Shown piece by piece: positions 41,901 to 47,460 of a stretch of 64,000 nucleotides of DNA. Position 1 is the stretch's first letter. Each line of letters starts with the position of its first letter. Position numbers and translations under genes: made by a program. Under the pieces are notes generated by a model. That model made no database searches. It worked only from the letters and a program-made list of their open reading frames with translations, and was not told where the DNA came from. The DNA is from Apostichopus japonicus (lineage: Eukaryota; Echinodermata; Holothuroidea; Aspidochirotida; Stichopodidae): NCBI RefSeq assembly GCF_037975245.1, contig NC_092581.1:6415501-6479500 (forward strand). The letters run 5' to 3'.

Positions 41901-42216
41901 CCTGAGGTTGTTGAAGGGTTAGGAATTCTTCTTACCTTTTGTGAACTTGTAAGTAATGCTATGTAACCTGGACATGCACTATGCAACATTCATCTACAGA
42001 ATAGAGCTACAGTTAGTTCTGTTGAGGATAGACCTTCAAATTGTCGTATGCAAAGCACAAAGCCTAACTAAGGCCTAGCCTAACGTAGGCCCTATGTATA
42101 TTGTTCTTTGCTTGTCCTCCCTTCTTTAACCGCCTAACAGTGATGAAAATTTTAAGAATGGAAAAACTGTAATAAAAATTGACAATAACACTACCATTTA
42201 AAAGTGGCGAAGTCAT
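5934..42216 (-). CDS. SENP6/SENP7: SENP6/SENP7-like SUMO-specific protease (spliced gene, 23 exons found)
   Basis: Multi-exon gene for a C48-family cysteine protease of the SENP6/SENP7 branch, which in animals trims poly-SUMO2/3 chains in the nucleus. Coding exons on the minus strand, 5' to 3': 42216-42195 (tentative), 39488-39395, 38290-38188, 37696-37371, 34849-34745, 32993-32866, 32023-31945, 30873-30757, 30411-30293, 29436-29369, 28851-28395, 28071-27938, 25467-25167, 24087-23908, 19349-19233, 18334-17953, 16527-16411, 14960-14742, 13758-13548, 12296-12130, 10461-10393, 8956-8806, 6080-5938. Every junction has GT/AG and compatible phase, and the joined frame stays open for about 1270 residues (human SENP6 is about 1110). 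By this numbering the triad is His1025, Asp1156, Cys1209, with Gln1202/1203 as oxyanion-hole candidates. As in vertebrate SENP6/7, the catalytic domain is split by inserts (exons 19-20). The last exon may end at the TAG at 5936-5934, or splice on to an exon I could not identify. Confidence 0.9.
5938..6080 (-). CDS. SENP6/SENP7: SENP6/7-like gene, exon 23: C-terminal end of the peptidase domain
   Basis: Residues 1223-1270. Acceptor CATTGCAG precedes [20 protein letters not shown] and then a helix with [16 protein letters not shown], which matches the end of the SENP6/7 peptidase domain (NWFPPPRMRTKREEI-type segment). The exon either splices at AG|GTAGCA or reads straight into TAG (5936-5934), ending the protein at ...SNEAR. 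Both fit, and human SENP6 extends only a few dozen residues past this point. Confidence 0.88.
6688..8558. mobile_element. DNA transposon with TTAA target duplication (Kolobok-like?)
   Basis: Bounded by a perfect 17-bp inverted repeat AGACCAACTATGGAGAC (6692-6708; inverse at 8538-8554) and direct TTAA at 6688-6691 and 8555-8558. The 1.86-kb interior has no clear transposase, so it is probably non-autonomous or decayed. TTAA duplication is shared by piggyBac and Kolobok. The termini lack the CCY start typical of piggyBac, so I lean to Kolobok. It lies in the intron between exons 22 and 23 of the SENP6/7-like gene. Confidence 0.88.
8806..8956 (-). CDS. SENP6/SENP7: SENP6/7-like gene, exon 22: catalytic cysteine
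   Basis: Residues 1172-1222. Acceptor TTGTTTGTAG and donor AAG|GTAAGA. It encodes [10 protein letters not shown], then [20 protein letters not shown] with FFK at the end. NFSDCGV is the nucleophile motif of SENP6/7 (Cys1209). The preceding PQQ supplies the oxyanion-hole glutamine. Confidence 0.97.
9405..10405. repeat. donor-anchored minisatellite, 66-bp unit, about 15 copies (after exon 21)
   Basis: On the minus strand the unit starts AAGTTACGAGAGTAAGCTAC and continues with CCTATAGTCTTTCCTGTAG. The real exon 21 end is AAGTTACGAGA|GTAAGC at 10393, so every unit copies 11 exonic bases plus the donor. About fifteen copies of the junction are present. A few carry changes near the donor (for example TAAC for TAGC on the plus strand), but GTAAG is largely intact. 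Units of 66 bp keep a plus-strand frame open for 238 codons, a repeat artefact. Confidence 0.95.
10393..10461 (-). CDS. SENP6/SENP7: SENP6/7-like gene, exon 21: catalytic aspartate
   Basis: Residues 1149-1172. Acceptor TATTTCCTAG, donor CGAGA|GTAAGC. The peptide [20 protein letters not shown] matches the PCILLMDSLRG segment of SENP6, with the triad aspartate at 1156. Only 69 bases long. The last 11 bases are the seed of the adjacent minisatellite. Confidence 0.95.
10877..11525. repeat. minisatellite, 60-bp unit, about 11 copies (intron 20)
   Basis: Exact 60-bp period with plus-strand pieces CTACGACCGAGGTAACAATC, GCACCGGAGAAATTACTCCA and AACACTGATCAATGT. Variants alternate (GAGGTAAC/GAGATAAC, GAGAAAT/GAGCAAT). 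It sits in mid-intron, about 350 bp upstream of the exon 21 acceptor and 600 bp from the exon 20 donor, and shows no match to either border. The 196-residue minus-strand open frame is a repeat artefact. Confidence 0.95.
12130..12296 (-). CDS. SENP6/SENP7: SENP6/7-like gene, exon 20: disordered insert in the peptidase domain
   Basis: Residues 1094-1149. Acceptor AACTACAG, donor GAAGT|GTGAGT. Gln/Ser/Glu-rich peptide ([17 protein letters not shown]...[14 protein letters not shown]). It joins the His exon to the Asp exon in frame, in the position of the long variable insert that SENP6/7 carry between these residues. Low complexity, no domain. Confidence 0.88.
12480..13425. repeat. irregular tandem repeat around CTACAAGCTTGTTTG (intron 19)
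   Basis: Repeated modules built from CTACAAGCTTGTTTGTTTGA, TGACTAACAGATTACATACA and TAGTGACTGATAAAGTAACT. A shorter version lacks the last part and gives alternating long and short units of roughly 45-65 bp. The order of long and short units suggests a higher-order pattern. No match to the exon 19 donor or exon 20 acceptor. Confidence 0.9.
13548..13758 (-). CDS. SENP6/SENP7: SENP6/7-like gene, exon 19: catalytic histidine and acidic insert
   Basis: Residues 1023-1093. Acceptor TTTTTTAG, donor CAG|GTGAAG. It starts [17 protein letters not shown], the HWY/F-V-V-IC-FP signature of SENP6/7 with the triad histidine at 1025. A Ser/Glu/Lys-rich disordered stretch follows and continues into exon 20. 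Confidence 0.96.
14742..14960 (-). CDS. SENP6/SENP7: SENP6/7-like gene, exon 18: peptidase domain
   Basis: Residues 950-1023. Acceptor GATTTTCAG, donor GAAAG|GTTTGT. Contains [35 protein letters not shown] and IIIPINE, which align with the conserved SENP6/7 block between the N-terminal YPPPP motif and the catalytic histidine. Confidence 0.96.
16411..16527 (-). CDS. SENP6/SENP7: SENP6/7-like gene, exon 17: start of the peptidase domain
   Basis: Residues 911-950. Acceptor CTCCACAG, donor TTGAA|GTAAGT. Encodes [20 protein letters not shown] and then [14 protein letters not shown], the hallmark opening of the SENP6/7 catalytic domain (YPPPP..GGI.V..ED....[15 protein letters not shown]). Confidence 0.97.
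16938..17952. repeat. donor-anchored minisatellite, 17-bp unit, about 59 copies (after exon 16)
   Basis: On the minus strand the unit is GTGAGTAGTGTGCACCT. The intron begins AA|GTGAGTAGTAGGCACCT, so the first unit starts at the first intronic base and every following unit repeats a consensus-quality GTGAGT donor. Variants include GTGAATAGT and GGAAGTAGT. The array fills about 70 % of the intron. It lacks stops in all plus frames (open frames of 91-388 codons), which is an artefact of the unit sequence. Confidence 0.95.
17953..18334 (-). CDS. SENP6/SENP7: SENP6/7-like gene, exon 16: Ser/Thr-rich linker
   Basis: Residues 784-911. Acceptor TTCCTTCAG, donor GTCAA|GTGAGT. Contains [20 protein letters not shown], a Ser/Thr/Val-rich low-complexity middle and a basic end ([12 protein letters not shown]) resembling a nuclear localisation signal. 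No domain recognised; it is placed in the gene by phase-compatible splice sites. Confidence 0.88.
18874..19190. repeat. 100-bp tandem triplication (intron 15)
   Basis: Copies begin at about 18874, 18974 and 19074 with ATATGTCATTGCAATGTTTG and end with AACACTCATTACATCT. The first two are almost identical and the third has insertions and substitutions. Each contains TTCTTAACAG|GTGACC, an acceptor-like string abutting a donor-like one. Confidence 0.9.
19233..19349 (-). CDS. SENP6/SENP7: SENP6/7-like gene, exon 15
   Basis: Residues 745-784. Acceptor GTCTTTACAG, donor GATG|GTAAGT. Encodes [20 protein letters not shown] and [15 protein letters not shown] nearer AG at 19325 puts the frame out of phase, so the acceptor at 19350 is preferred. 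It follows the exon 13-14 region that is conserved in SENP6/7. Confidence 0.85.
19618..23907. repeat. donor-anchored minisatellite with higher-order structure, about 47-bp unit, about 80 copies (after exon 14)
   Basis: Minus-strand unit: GTAATGTTCCTCTTAGCAGA, CTTAATGCATCACGTCAT, ATAGTAAAG. Exon 14 ends CATATAGTAAAG|GTAATGTTCC, so each unit holds 12 exonic bases plus the donor. A shortened variant (plus strand GCAGTTAGAGGAATATT, missing AGTCTGCTA) and an extended variant (TCTACTACTGTAAGAGG) recur in fixed order over blocks of several hundred bases, for example around 20150-20400 and 22000-22800. That is higher-order repetition. The array is interrupted by a DNA element at 22958-23678. Confidence 0.95.
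22958..23678. mobile_element. 721-bp inverted-repeat DNA element inserted in the minisatellite
   Basis: Termini CAGGGATGTAAGT (22958-22970) and ACTTACATCCCTG (23666-23678) form a perfect 13-bp inverted repeat. TATATG flanks both sides (22952-22957, 23679-23684). The CAGGG start is hAT-like, but the visible target duplication is 6 bp, not 8, so the superfamily is open. The 3' end carries a tandem duplication of about 47 bp (GGATTTCCGTAAAAATACGG then AAGACTTACATCCCTG). No transposase. Confidence 0.85.
23908..24087 (-). CDS. SENP6/SENP7: SENP6/7-like gene, exon 14: conserved N-terminal domain
   Basis: Residues 685-745. Acceptor TTTGTTTTAG, donor AGTAAAG|GTAATG. Peptide [20 protein letters not shown], then [20 protein letters not shown], ending YFDPYSKG. 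It aligns with the SENP6 block PVEIILNTSDLTKCEWC...VVFLQAIPAVYQKL. The last 12 bases seed the adjacent array. Confidence 0.92.
25167..25467 (-). CDS. SENP6/SENP7: SENP6/7-like gene, exon 13: conserved N-terminal domain
   Basis: Residues 585-685. Acceptor TTTGGTTACAG, donor CAAG|GTACGG. A variable start ([20 protein letters not shown]) precedes [20 protein letters not shown] and [20 protein letters not shown]. This corresponds to the region just before the PVEIIL block of SENP6, where a small folded (PH-like) domain is expected. Confidence 0.9.
26046..27906. repeat. minisatellite, 36-40-bp unit, about 48 copies (intron 12)
   Basis: Plus-strand unit: ACTGCTGTATCAGCACAGAG, ACATAATAAAACCACCCCT. 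Length variation comes from the C-run and from ATAATAAAA versus ATATTAAA. It starts 33 bp after the exon 12 donor (27938) and fills most of the intron's 5' part. On the minus strand the unit contains TGCTGATACAG, an acceptor-like string, but it does not copy the donor. Confidence 0.95.
27938..28071 (-). CDS. SENP6/SENP7: SENP6/7-like gene, exon 12: probable SUMO-interacting motif
   Basis: Residues 540-584. Acceptor TTCCCCCAG, donor GAG|GTAGAT. Peptide [18 protein letters not shown] fits a SUMO-interacting motif: hydrophobic ISLL followed by an acidic/phosphorylatable DSDDEEE. A Ser/Thr/Lys-rich tail ends KHKMKNE. The SIM assignment is from pattern only. Confidence 0.9.
28210..28372. repeat. 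64-bp tandem repeat, 2.5 copies (intron 11)
   Basis: Copies from about 28221, 28285 and 28349 with CCAGCTATCTGCTGCTACTT and CATTTACATCTGGTTTACAG; the last is partial. It lies just upstream (minus-strand 3') of the exon 11 donor at 28395. Confidence 0.85.
28395..28851 (-). CDS. SENP6/SENP7: SENP6/7-like gene, exon 11: four-CxxC zinc-ribbon-like domain
   Basis: Residues 388-540. Acceptor TCCTTCTAG, donor CCTG|GTGAGT. Contains four CxxC knuckles: CPGC (397/400), CDRC (410/413), CNKC (437/440) and CSHC (464/467), consistent with one or two zinc-ribbon folds. A basic stretch [12 protein letters not shown] near the end could be a nuclear localisation signal. An internal ATG (residue 394, good context) allows a long open frame from here, but splice phase at both ends supports an internal exon. 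I do not recall this module from vertebrate SENP6/7. Confidence 0.92.
29369..29436 (-). CDS. SENP6/SENP7: SENP6/7-like gene, exon 10
   Basis: Residues 365-387. Short acidic peptide [20 protein letters not shown] between acceptor CCTTCTAG and donor [17 protein letters not shown] could be another SUMO-interacting motif. Assigned by phase fit. Confidence 0.8.
29689..30230. repeat. minisatellite, 37-bp unit, about 14 copies (intron 9)
   Basis: Plus-strand unit: AGATCAGAGTCAAACAATGG plus CTCGGTCACCTACAGTA. The copies are very uniform, with a few deletions near 29790 and 30080. It begins about 65 bp after the exon 9 donor. On the minus strand each unit holds CTTACTGTAG|GTGACC, an acceptor-like and a donor-like site back to back, but it does not copy the true donor (AACG|GTAACA). 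Confidence 0.95.
30293..30411 (-). CDS. SENP6/SENP7: SENP6/7-like gene, exon 9
   Basis: Residues 325-365: [20 protein letters not shown], then [28 protein letters not shown] has SUMO-interacting-motif character. Acceptor ACTGGAACAG, donor AACG|GTAACA. Acidic linker with no fold recognised. Confidence 0.85.
30757..30873 (-). CDS. SENP6/SENP7: SENP6/7-like gene, exon 8
   Basis: Residues 286-325: [20 protein letters not shown], then [18 protein letters not shown]. Acceptor ACTTGTTAG, donor ATGAG|GTATGT. No domain recognised; placed by phase-compatible splice sites. Confidence 0.85.
31003..31944. repeat. donor-anchored minisatellite, 53-bp unit, about 18 copies (after exon 7)
   Basis: Minus-strand unit: TTCAACAAAGGTAAAGCTAT, AGTAGCATCTGAAGCAGGGA, TGACTTTTAGCTC. 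Exon 7 ends TTCATCAAAG|GTAAAGCTATAG, so each unit carries a near copy (9 of 10 bases) of the exon end and the donor. Two donor contexts alternate, CAACAAAG|GTAAAG and CAATTAAG|GTAAAG, with linked CTGCAG/CTTCAG changes, showing multi-unit duplication. Confidence 0.95.
31945..32023 (-). CDS. SENP6/SENP7: SENP6/7-like gene, exon 7
   Basis: Residues 260-286: [20 protein letters not shown], then ESIIHQ. Acceptor CATTTTCAG, donor CAAAG|GTAAAG. Linker sequence; its end seeds the adjoining array. Confidence 0.85.
32247..32692. repeat. tandem repeat, 20-21-bp unit (intron 6)
   Basis: Units based on GTATCAAGTCCATACAATAC with many T/C and A/G variants (ATACAAGAC, ATACAATAT). The 5' part has a 34-bp two-module form (CGTATCAAAGTCCATACAAT plus AATTATCAAAGTCC). 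It starts about 175 bp after the exon 6 donor and does not copy it. Confidence 0.9.
32866..32993 (-). CDS. SENP6/SENP7: SENP6/7-like gene, exon 6
   Basis: Residues 217-260: [20 protein letters not shown], then [20 protein letters not shown]. Serine-rich disordered linker, probably phosphorylated. Acceptor CTTTTGCAG, donor ACAG|GTAAGT. Confidence 0.87.
33063..34060. repeat. diverged dispersed repeat (intron 5), copy 1
   Basis: Shares with 35756-37330 the string GGCTTTGTGATTCCTTGCCA, an AATTAAGTAAG/GATTTAAGTAAG block, several TTGACCTC...TGACC motifs and an ACACACACGC end. It looks like an old family of about 1 kb or more. No termini or coding capacity recognised. It fills most of the intron between exons 5 and 6. 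Confidence 0.65.
34745..34849 (-). CDS. SENP6/SENP7: SENP6/7-like gene, exon 5
   Basis: Residues 182-217: [20 protein letters not shown] and then [13 protein letters not shown]. Acceptor ATATTTTCAG, donor CCAAA|GTAAGG. No domain; phase fits both neighbours. Confidence 0.83.
35756..37330. repeat. diverged dispersed repeat (intron 4), copy 2
   Basis: Second copy of the family seen at 33063-34060, with the same start string, repeated TTGACCTCACATGACCTCAC-type motifs and an ACACACACACGCCATTACCA end. Longer than copy 1, with extra internal modules. It occupies most of the intron between exons 4 and 5. Confidence 0.65.
37371..37696 (-). CDS. SENP6/SENP7: SENP6/7-like gene, exon 4: RG-rich tract
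   Basis: Residues 74-182. Starts [20 protein letters not shown]. The second half is strongly RG-rich: [43 protein letters not shown] tracts usually bind RNA or are arginine-methylated. The DNA has imperfect CCCCGTGGATTAC repeats, so the tract may have grown by slippage. Acceptor CTCTGTAG, donor ATTAG|GTGAGT. Confidence 0.87.
38188..38290 (-). CDS. SENP6/SENP7: SENP6/7-like gene, exon 3: probable SUMO-interacting motif
   Basis: Residues 39-73: [20 protein letters not shown], then [26 protein letters not shown] is a good SUMO-interacting-motif candidate (hydrophobic core, acidic/serine flank). Acceptor TTTTTCAG, donor TTT|GTAAGT. Confidence 0.86.
39395..39488 (-). CDS. SENP6/SENP7: SENP6/7-like gene, exon 2
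   Basis: Residues 8-39: [20 protein letters not shown], then [10 protein letters not shown]. Acceptor TTCTGCACAG, donor AGCAA|GTAAAC. It joins exon 3 in phase (AA|C). Polar and disordered. Confidence 0.8.
40036..41743. mobile_element. hAT-like DNA transposon, 1.69 kb
   Basis: Perfect 15-bp terminal inverted repeat CAACCCTTTTTAATT (40044-40058, inverse at 41721-41735) flanked by a perfect 8-bp duplication ATTCTACA (40036-40043, 41736-41743), diagnostic for hAT. GGTCGCC/GGCGACC subterminal repeats lie inside both ends. No intact transposase. It lies between exon 2 and the tentative exon 1 of the SENP6/7-like gene. Confidence 0.93.
42195..42216 (-). CDS. SENP6/SENP7: SENP6/7-like gene, tentative start exon
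   Basis: ATG at 42216-42214 encodes MTSPLLN and ends G|GTAGTG in phase 1, exactly what exon 2 needs. An in-frame TAA lies two codons upstream. The donor is weak and the exon is only 22 coding bases, so another start upstream or inside the 2.7-kb gap is quite possible. Confidence 0.3.
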
Positions 42217-42485
42217 ATTTTACAATGCATTCTTCATATCTTCTTTCACGGACACCACGGTAAACATTTATCTCGAATTATTAACACCGGGCTATAGCCT
42301 ACACTGCACTACAGAAACGAAGTTGATTTCAGTCTAGTGCTAGCTAGAGTGTAACGTTGCTGCAATCGCTGGTCGTGCACTATCGGATAGACCGATGGTT
42401 TTCACCAGCTCCGCTGCAGATGCTGTTTGTCAATAGAGGGCGCGGTTGAATCTGAATGCACAGAGTCGTATATACTATATACGGC

Positions 42486-43300
42486 TATGTGATACTTTTT
42501 AAGAAAAAGTAGCCCAGGAAAGAACCTGGGCACGAAAACCAAACTACTGAACGACGGATCCGCTTTTAACCCCAGTACCCTTACATCGGGACTGTGACTG
42601 TGTGATCATCGTCAGGTGTGCACAAGGGCGGCGGAACCGGGGGGCACAGGGGGCACGTGCCCCCCCACTTTTCCTCAGGTTAAAAATGTGCCCTTTTTCT
42701 ACATAAAAATTGAGGTGTCTCAAGTTAGCAAGAGGCCAGGGAACCAGAATGAACACTCGGGAAGGGCCGTTTCCGGCCATCTGAGGGGTTTGTAAAACCA
42801 AAAATTTTCTTGTACGCTCCGCGCCAACCGATGGTGGCGCTCCGCTCAGATAGTCGTGCAAACAACTTTGCAAATCCTGGCTACGCCTGTGGGTCAAACT
42901 CAAAGCTATTTCGAATGGAAAAAAATTGTTGAGATATTAACAAGAAATAAACTCTAATTCGGAAGATTCCTACATTATAGCAACTAGCATGATTTCACCT
43001 CATTTTGTCTCAAAAGAAAACTTGTTCCTTGTTTCCCAATTTGCACATTGGATATTGCAGTGCTAGTATGCATTTTTCCTTGGGGGGGGGGGGGGGAGCG
43101 TTATGGAGTGATGTGTATACGCAAATAAGATAAGACAATAAGAGTAATAAAGGGTACTAAATATAAGGCTGAATCAGTCCAATCGAATTTCTGCAACGTG
43201 CCCTTTGATGTCGGTGCCCCCCCCCCAGATTAAAAGTGCTTCCGCCGCCCTTGGGTGTGCATCACCTGATTTGTGATTGCACAAACCGTTGATATGGCTC
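42486..43300. repeat. dispersed repeat split by a hAT insertion, copy 1
   Basis: Contains GATACTTTTTAAGAAAA, CCCAGGAAAGAACCTGGGCA (a short palindrome), CGAAAACCAAACTAC and GACTGTGACTGTGTGATCAT. The same series occurs at 50907-51040. Copy 1 is interrupted at GGTGTGCA by the hAT element 42623-43253; after it the repeat resumes with TCACC, as in copy 2. Confidence 0.85.
42615..43261. mobile_element. hAT-like non-autonomous element, 631 bp
   Basis: Inverted repeat CAAGGGCGGCGGAA (42623-42636, inverse ending at 43253) with a perfect 8-bp duplication GGTGTGCA on both sides. The uninterrupted copy at 50907-51040 gives a paralogous empty site. Inside is TTTTCTTGTACGC...GGTGGCGCTCCGC, a subterminal block shared with other elements in this window, and a long G-run near 43082. 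Confidence 0.94.
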
Positions 43301-43593
43301 TACGGCTCTGTATGGTTCTGTGAATTCCAACTGCATATGCAGCACATATGTATGGCGCGCCTTTTGTGCCATTTTATACTCGTGTGCAAATTTATTGGTT
43401 GAAACAATATTTCCGTACTTCATCGTATCGAATGTGCAGAACTTAATTGGTGGTGCATGAAAATATATCTGATAATGTGTGATACCAAGTTCGTGGTATA
43501 CTTGGATACAGTGATTGCACGAAAACGTAACTTGATGGTCTTCAAAAGTAATTTATACGTGCATTTTCCTAACAAAATCGTATGAAAATGGTA

Positions 43594-45201
43594 CTTGATA
43601 GCATGGGCGTCAACAGGTGGGGGACAGGGGGGACATGTCCCCCCCCCCCCCACTTTCAATAGTGGAGGGGATATCATATCATTTGTCCCACCCACTTTTC
43701 AGAGCAGTTATTTAAAAAAAGCACATGCATATGCGCGATTTTCTATCACAATTGCTGAGCTGATTCAAGTAGAATCTAACTTAAGAATCATTATCAATAA
43801 ATTGCACTGGAAATTAGAACAGTGCTTGGCCCTTTATCCCCCTTCCTCCGATATTCACCCTCCCCGCTTCGTCCGAGACCTCTGATAAAAATTTGTGCGA
43901 TGTTTGAACGATGTTTTAGAGTGTTTTGTGGAAGCACCCCTTCTCGCCAGAAATGGAATTCCCCTTGCCCTACACTGTGAATCAGAGAAAACAACGACAC
44001 ATTTCAACTTGAAAACAAGGCAAAGACTCCACCAGGAAGGTAATATCATATATTTTAGGCCTCTTCAAGGACATGGTTCCAGAGGTCCGGCGAATGTTCC
44101 CCCAGGTTGAGCGGTTGCTACGTCTCCTGCTCATCTCCCCAGCAAGCTCGTGCACAGCCGAACGTTCATTCAGTGCTCTTTGACGCATGAAGACCTGGCT
44201 CCGTTGCACCATGACACAGCAGCGCCTTAACCATCTCATGATCTGCCATGTGCATTGCGATAGGCTGGCAGCGTTGAGTCCACAGAGAATCGCAGAATAG
44301 TTCATCAGATCATCAGACAGTCGTATACCGATTTTTGGGAACTTCTGACACTGCGGTGAATCCTCCTAAGTTGGGTGTTGGGACAAGCACTGAGTGACCC
44401 AGTGACATATTCTGCAAATATTTAAGGTCAAGAAATCTGGACTCCCTGGGCCCCTGCTATCTATCACTTGCACCGTCATTTATCTCCCATTCTCCTAATA
44501 TCCTAAATCTGCCCATTTAATTCGTTCTGGGGGGGGGGGGGGAGGGGGAGACCATTCGAAGGTGTATTGAATCTTGCACACATGTTGTTTGTATGGGTTA
44601 CAAGGGATTAGGTAAGCCATACAGGTAGATGGTGATGAGCTACTATGTTCATATCACTACCTCCAGTCCCTTGGACTGGACGGACGAATAGGGGTGTAGG
44701 GGTTAAGTAATTAAGGCTACATGTATTCGCCGGATATGGTAGATCTTTATTGTTGAGTGCTAGCTAGGCGCTAAACACGCTCTGCGCGCGGTGCCTTTTT
44801 CTGATTATTATTATTATTAAAGTACCTGGGCACATAACAACTGACGTCTCGCACCTACATGCATGTATTATATATACCACTCCACTCATCCCAGATGTGA
44901 CGGCGCCACTTTTTTAATATTTCGTGTGAGATGGACGCTGTGTAATTCGTTTCCCTTGGTGTCAGAACGGCATCTTTCTACCAGTACTTTCTGTCGGAAT
45001 TTAGTTTTGTGAGACAAAATTTCTCCTCACAGATCTGGTTCTGATGTAACTAAAAGCGACTCAGGAAGGCCGTCTCCTGCGATCTAGGGGGTCTTATGTA
45101 CCCAAAATTTTGGGCTACGCGCCAACCAATGGTGGCGCTCCGCTTAGATAGTATAGTGTCCCCCTCACTTTCTGAAACCTGCTGACGCCCATGCTTGATA
45201 G
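43594..45201. mobile_element. hAT-family transposon, 1.59 kb, with decayed transposase
   Basis: Ends CATGGGCGTC (43602) and GACGCCCATG (to 45193), with a longer imperfect inverted repeat (CAACAGGTGG / ACCTGCTG). Perfect 8-bp duplication CTTGATAG at 43594-43601 and 45194-45201. It includes a recognisable C-terminal transposase fragment at 44064-44300 and, near its right end, the shared GGTGGCGCTCCGCTTAGATA block. Confidence 0.95.
44064..44300 (+). pseudogene. hAT transposase C-terminal (dimerisation) fragment, broken
   Basis: Reads FKDMVPEVRRMFPQVERLLR, LLLISPASSCTAERSFSAL, stop, RMKTWLRCTMTQQRLNHLMI and onward to TAG. PASSCTAERSFSAL..R.KTWLR..M...RLN is the hAT dimerisation signature. An in-frame TGA at 44181-44183 interrupts it and the rest of the protein is missing, so it is non-functional. 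Confidence 0.93.
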
Positions 45202-46435
45202 TATGCAAAACTACTATCATGATGTCCTTTAACTCAGTCGTTTGGAAATATATTTGGTTGCCCACCCTTGCATTCGTTGAGAAATGAAGATATATATATG
45301 GGTCCAGAATAACTTGCTTCTGTTTATAAGTATATCATGTACCGGATTTTCCTGCAAAAATATTGTCACCTTGCTATATGGCCAGTTCTTTGAGTAGCAG
45401 ATTTGTATATTGGGAGAGATTCCTAGTGTGCTGAAGTAGTCCCGCCTAGGGTTTGGTAACTCAAGAGTGGGTGGGAGGGGGGGGGGTCCTAAATTGTGTG
45501 CCGTGGATGCCATAAAGTGCTCAGGTAACATCATGCATGAGTTCAACACAGATGTATGCCATTTTTTTTATTAAAGTGAGTCACCTACATTTGTTGTTTG
45601 ATGTTAACATATTTTGTTGCAAAAGATACAAAAGAATACAGCCAACTCAAGTAGCATCCCCTTTTGCCTTTTCTCGTTTTCTATTGATCTAATGACCAAG
45701 AAATTAAGCATAAATAAAAACAGATGGACTTTAAAAAGTAAATTTTACACTAAATTTGTAACAGGTTGGCATATATAGGATTTAACAAAAGATATGGCAG
45801 ACTACCTTTCTGGAGACTCTCCATGGGGCATCCCACCGGGACTTAACACATGGTTGTGCTAATAAATACATTTTACTTTTGGTTTCGATCATAATCGTAA
45901 TTTTTGCATTCATGATGGCATATGTGTGTGTGCGTGCGTGTGTGTAATTTGTGTGAGGACGGGTCCGGGAAAACAGCCAAGGGACATATAAAATCATAAA
46001 GGAGGACATTTAACATAAGTCGCCCAGGGGTCCGAATTGGTTCTGTAAGCGGGCCTAACTGGTGTTTTGGGGAGTTATCGGGCGAGCGAATGGAGTTAAG
46101 GATCGAATCAATTTTCCTTCATCAGTCTCCTTGTTGATCTTCATATGATGAACATTACTTAAAAGGTATGTCTTACTTCGAACGATAACTATCTTATCTT
46201 GAGTAATCTTCGATGGGGTCTTATAAAATTGTTGAAAACAGCAATACCGTTAAGCAATAATGTTGCCAGCAATCCGTTGAGCTGGAAGTGTCCAACAATT
46301 ATAACATCATCACTATAGGGCATTCCAAAGTCCTCTCCGTCTTTACAGCACACCGCACTGCATTTAATAACCCGAGAGGGATTTGCTTCCCCTCTTTCTC
46401 CCCCCCCCCCCTCCCGATCACCCACACCTCCAACA
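45202..46435. other. no recognisable gene
   Basis: Intergenic. It contains only short G-runs (45478-45486), a GT-rich microsatellite (45922-45943) and a C-run near 46403. No conserved coding exon seen. Confidence 0.5.
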
Positions 46436-46439
46436 CCAT

Positions 46440-47460
46440 TCATTTAATGTCGCCATAGCAGCACTACAAAAAAATCATATCTTTTGGAGTATACAACATA
46501 AAAACACAATCTAAGTGTTTAGTAACATCAATTGTATGGTGCCTGGTTGATTGCAATCAAGATCTGATTCATTTAAGGTTTTTATTATACCCAATCAGGA
46601 CCGTTGCGATGACAACGCTTCAAAACAATTGGGGGATAATTTATTATAATTGTAACTGAACAACATGAATACACAATCAATGTGTCTTTGGCATATATAT
46701 GTCAGACTTTCTGGTTGATTGAGCCCAAGATCAGGCCCATTTAAAGTCACGATCGAGTTCAATCAAGACCGTTGCCATGTCAACACTAGGCTGACTTAAT
46801 TTGAGTTTGATGTGGACTTTGACAACAAAATGTCATATTTATGTAACTAAAGGACATAAAAACACAATGTAAGTGTCAAGATACATAGATTTAGAGCTGC
46901 CTGGTAGATTAGATCAAAATCATTATCATGCAGATCAAGCTCAATCCCAATCCCAATCCCAATCATGGCAACACTAGGCTGACAGAATTCGAATTTGAGA
47001 AGAAAATGTCATGTCTTTGCTCAAATATACACTTAGACATTAGTAATTTTACATTTCGTTCTATAATTTGAATTTATCATCATGGTGTTACCATGGCAAC
47101 AGCCCTATTAAGACATGACAATGACCTTAAATGATCCAGATCTTGACTGCAATCAACCGGGCAACGCCAAATCAATGTATAAAAGACAATTAGTTTGTAT
47201 TTTTTGGTATATGTATAAGATATGATTTTTTTCTGAAAGTCCAAATTTCATCATGGCTATTACCATGGAAACAACCCTAATTATGGATGACTTTGACTTT
47301 CCTGATTATGATTGGTTTCACCAGGGCAGCTTCAAATATACACACTGAGACACTAACGTTGTGCTTTTAGGTTATTTAATTATAAAAGATATGACAAATT
47401 CTCAAATTCCAAGTTTTCATGAATGTGTTGCCATGGCAACAGCGCTGGTGGCCACACCAA
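46440..47460. repeat. imperfect foldback repeat, about 1 kb
   Basis: Diverged modules of about 150-180 bp recur: a 'TTGATTGCAATCAAGATC' region, a 'GACCGTTGCCATGTCAACA' region and an 'ACATAAAAACACAATGTAAG' region in direct order to about 47000. They then recur in inverted order (TACCATGGCAACAGCC, AAATGATCCAGATC) to 47460. The outer parts pair as ATCATATCTTTT / AAAAGATATGA. It resembles a decayed foldback or modular MITE. Confidence 0.7.
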
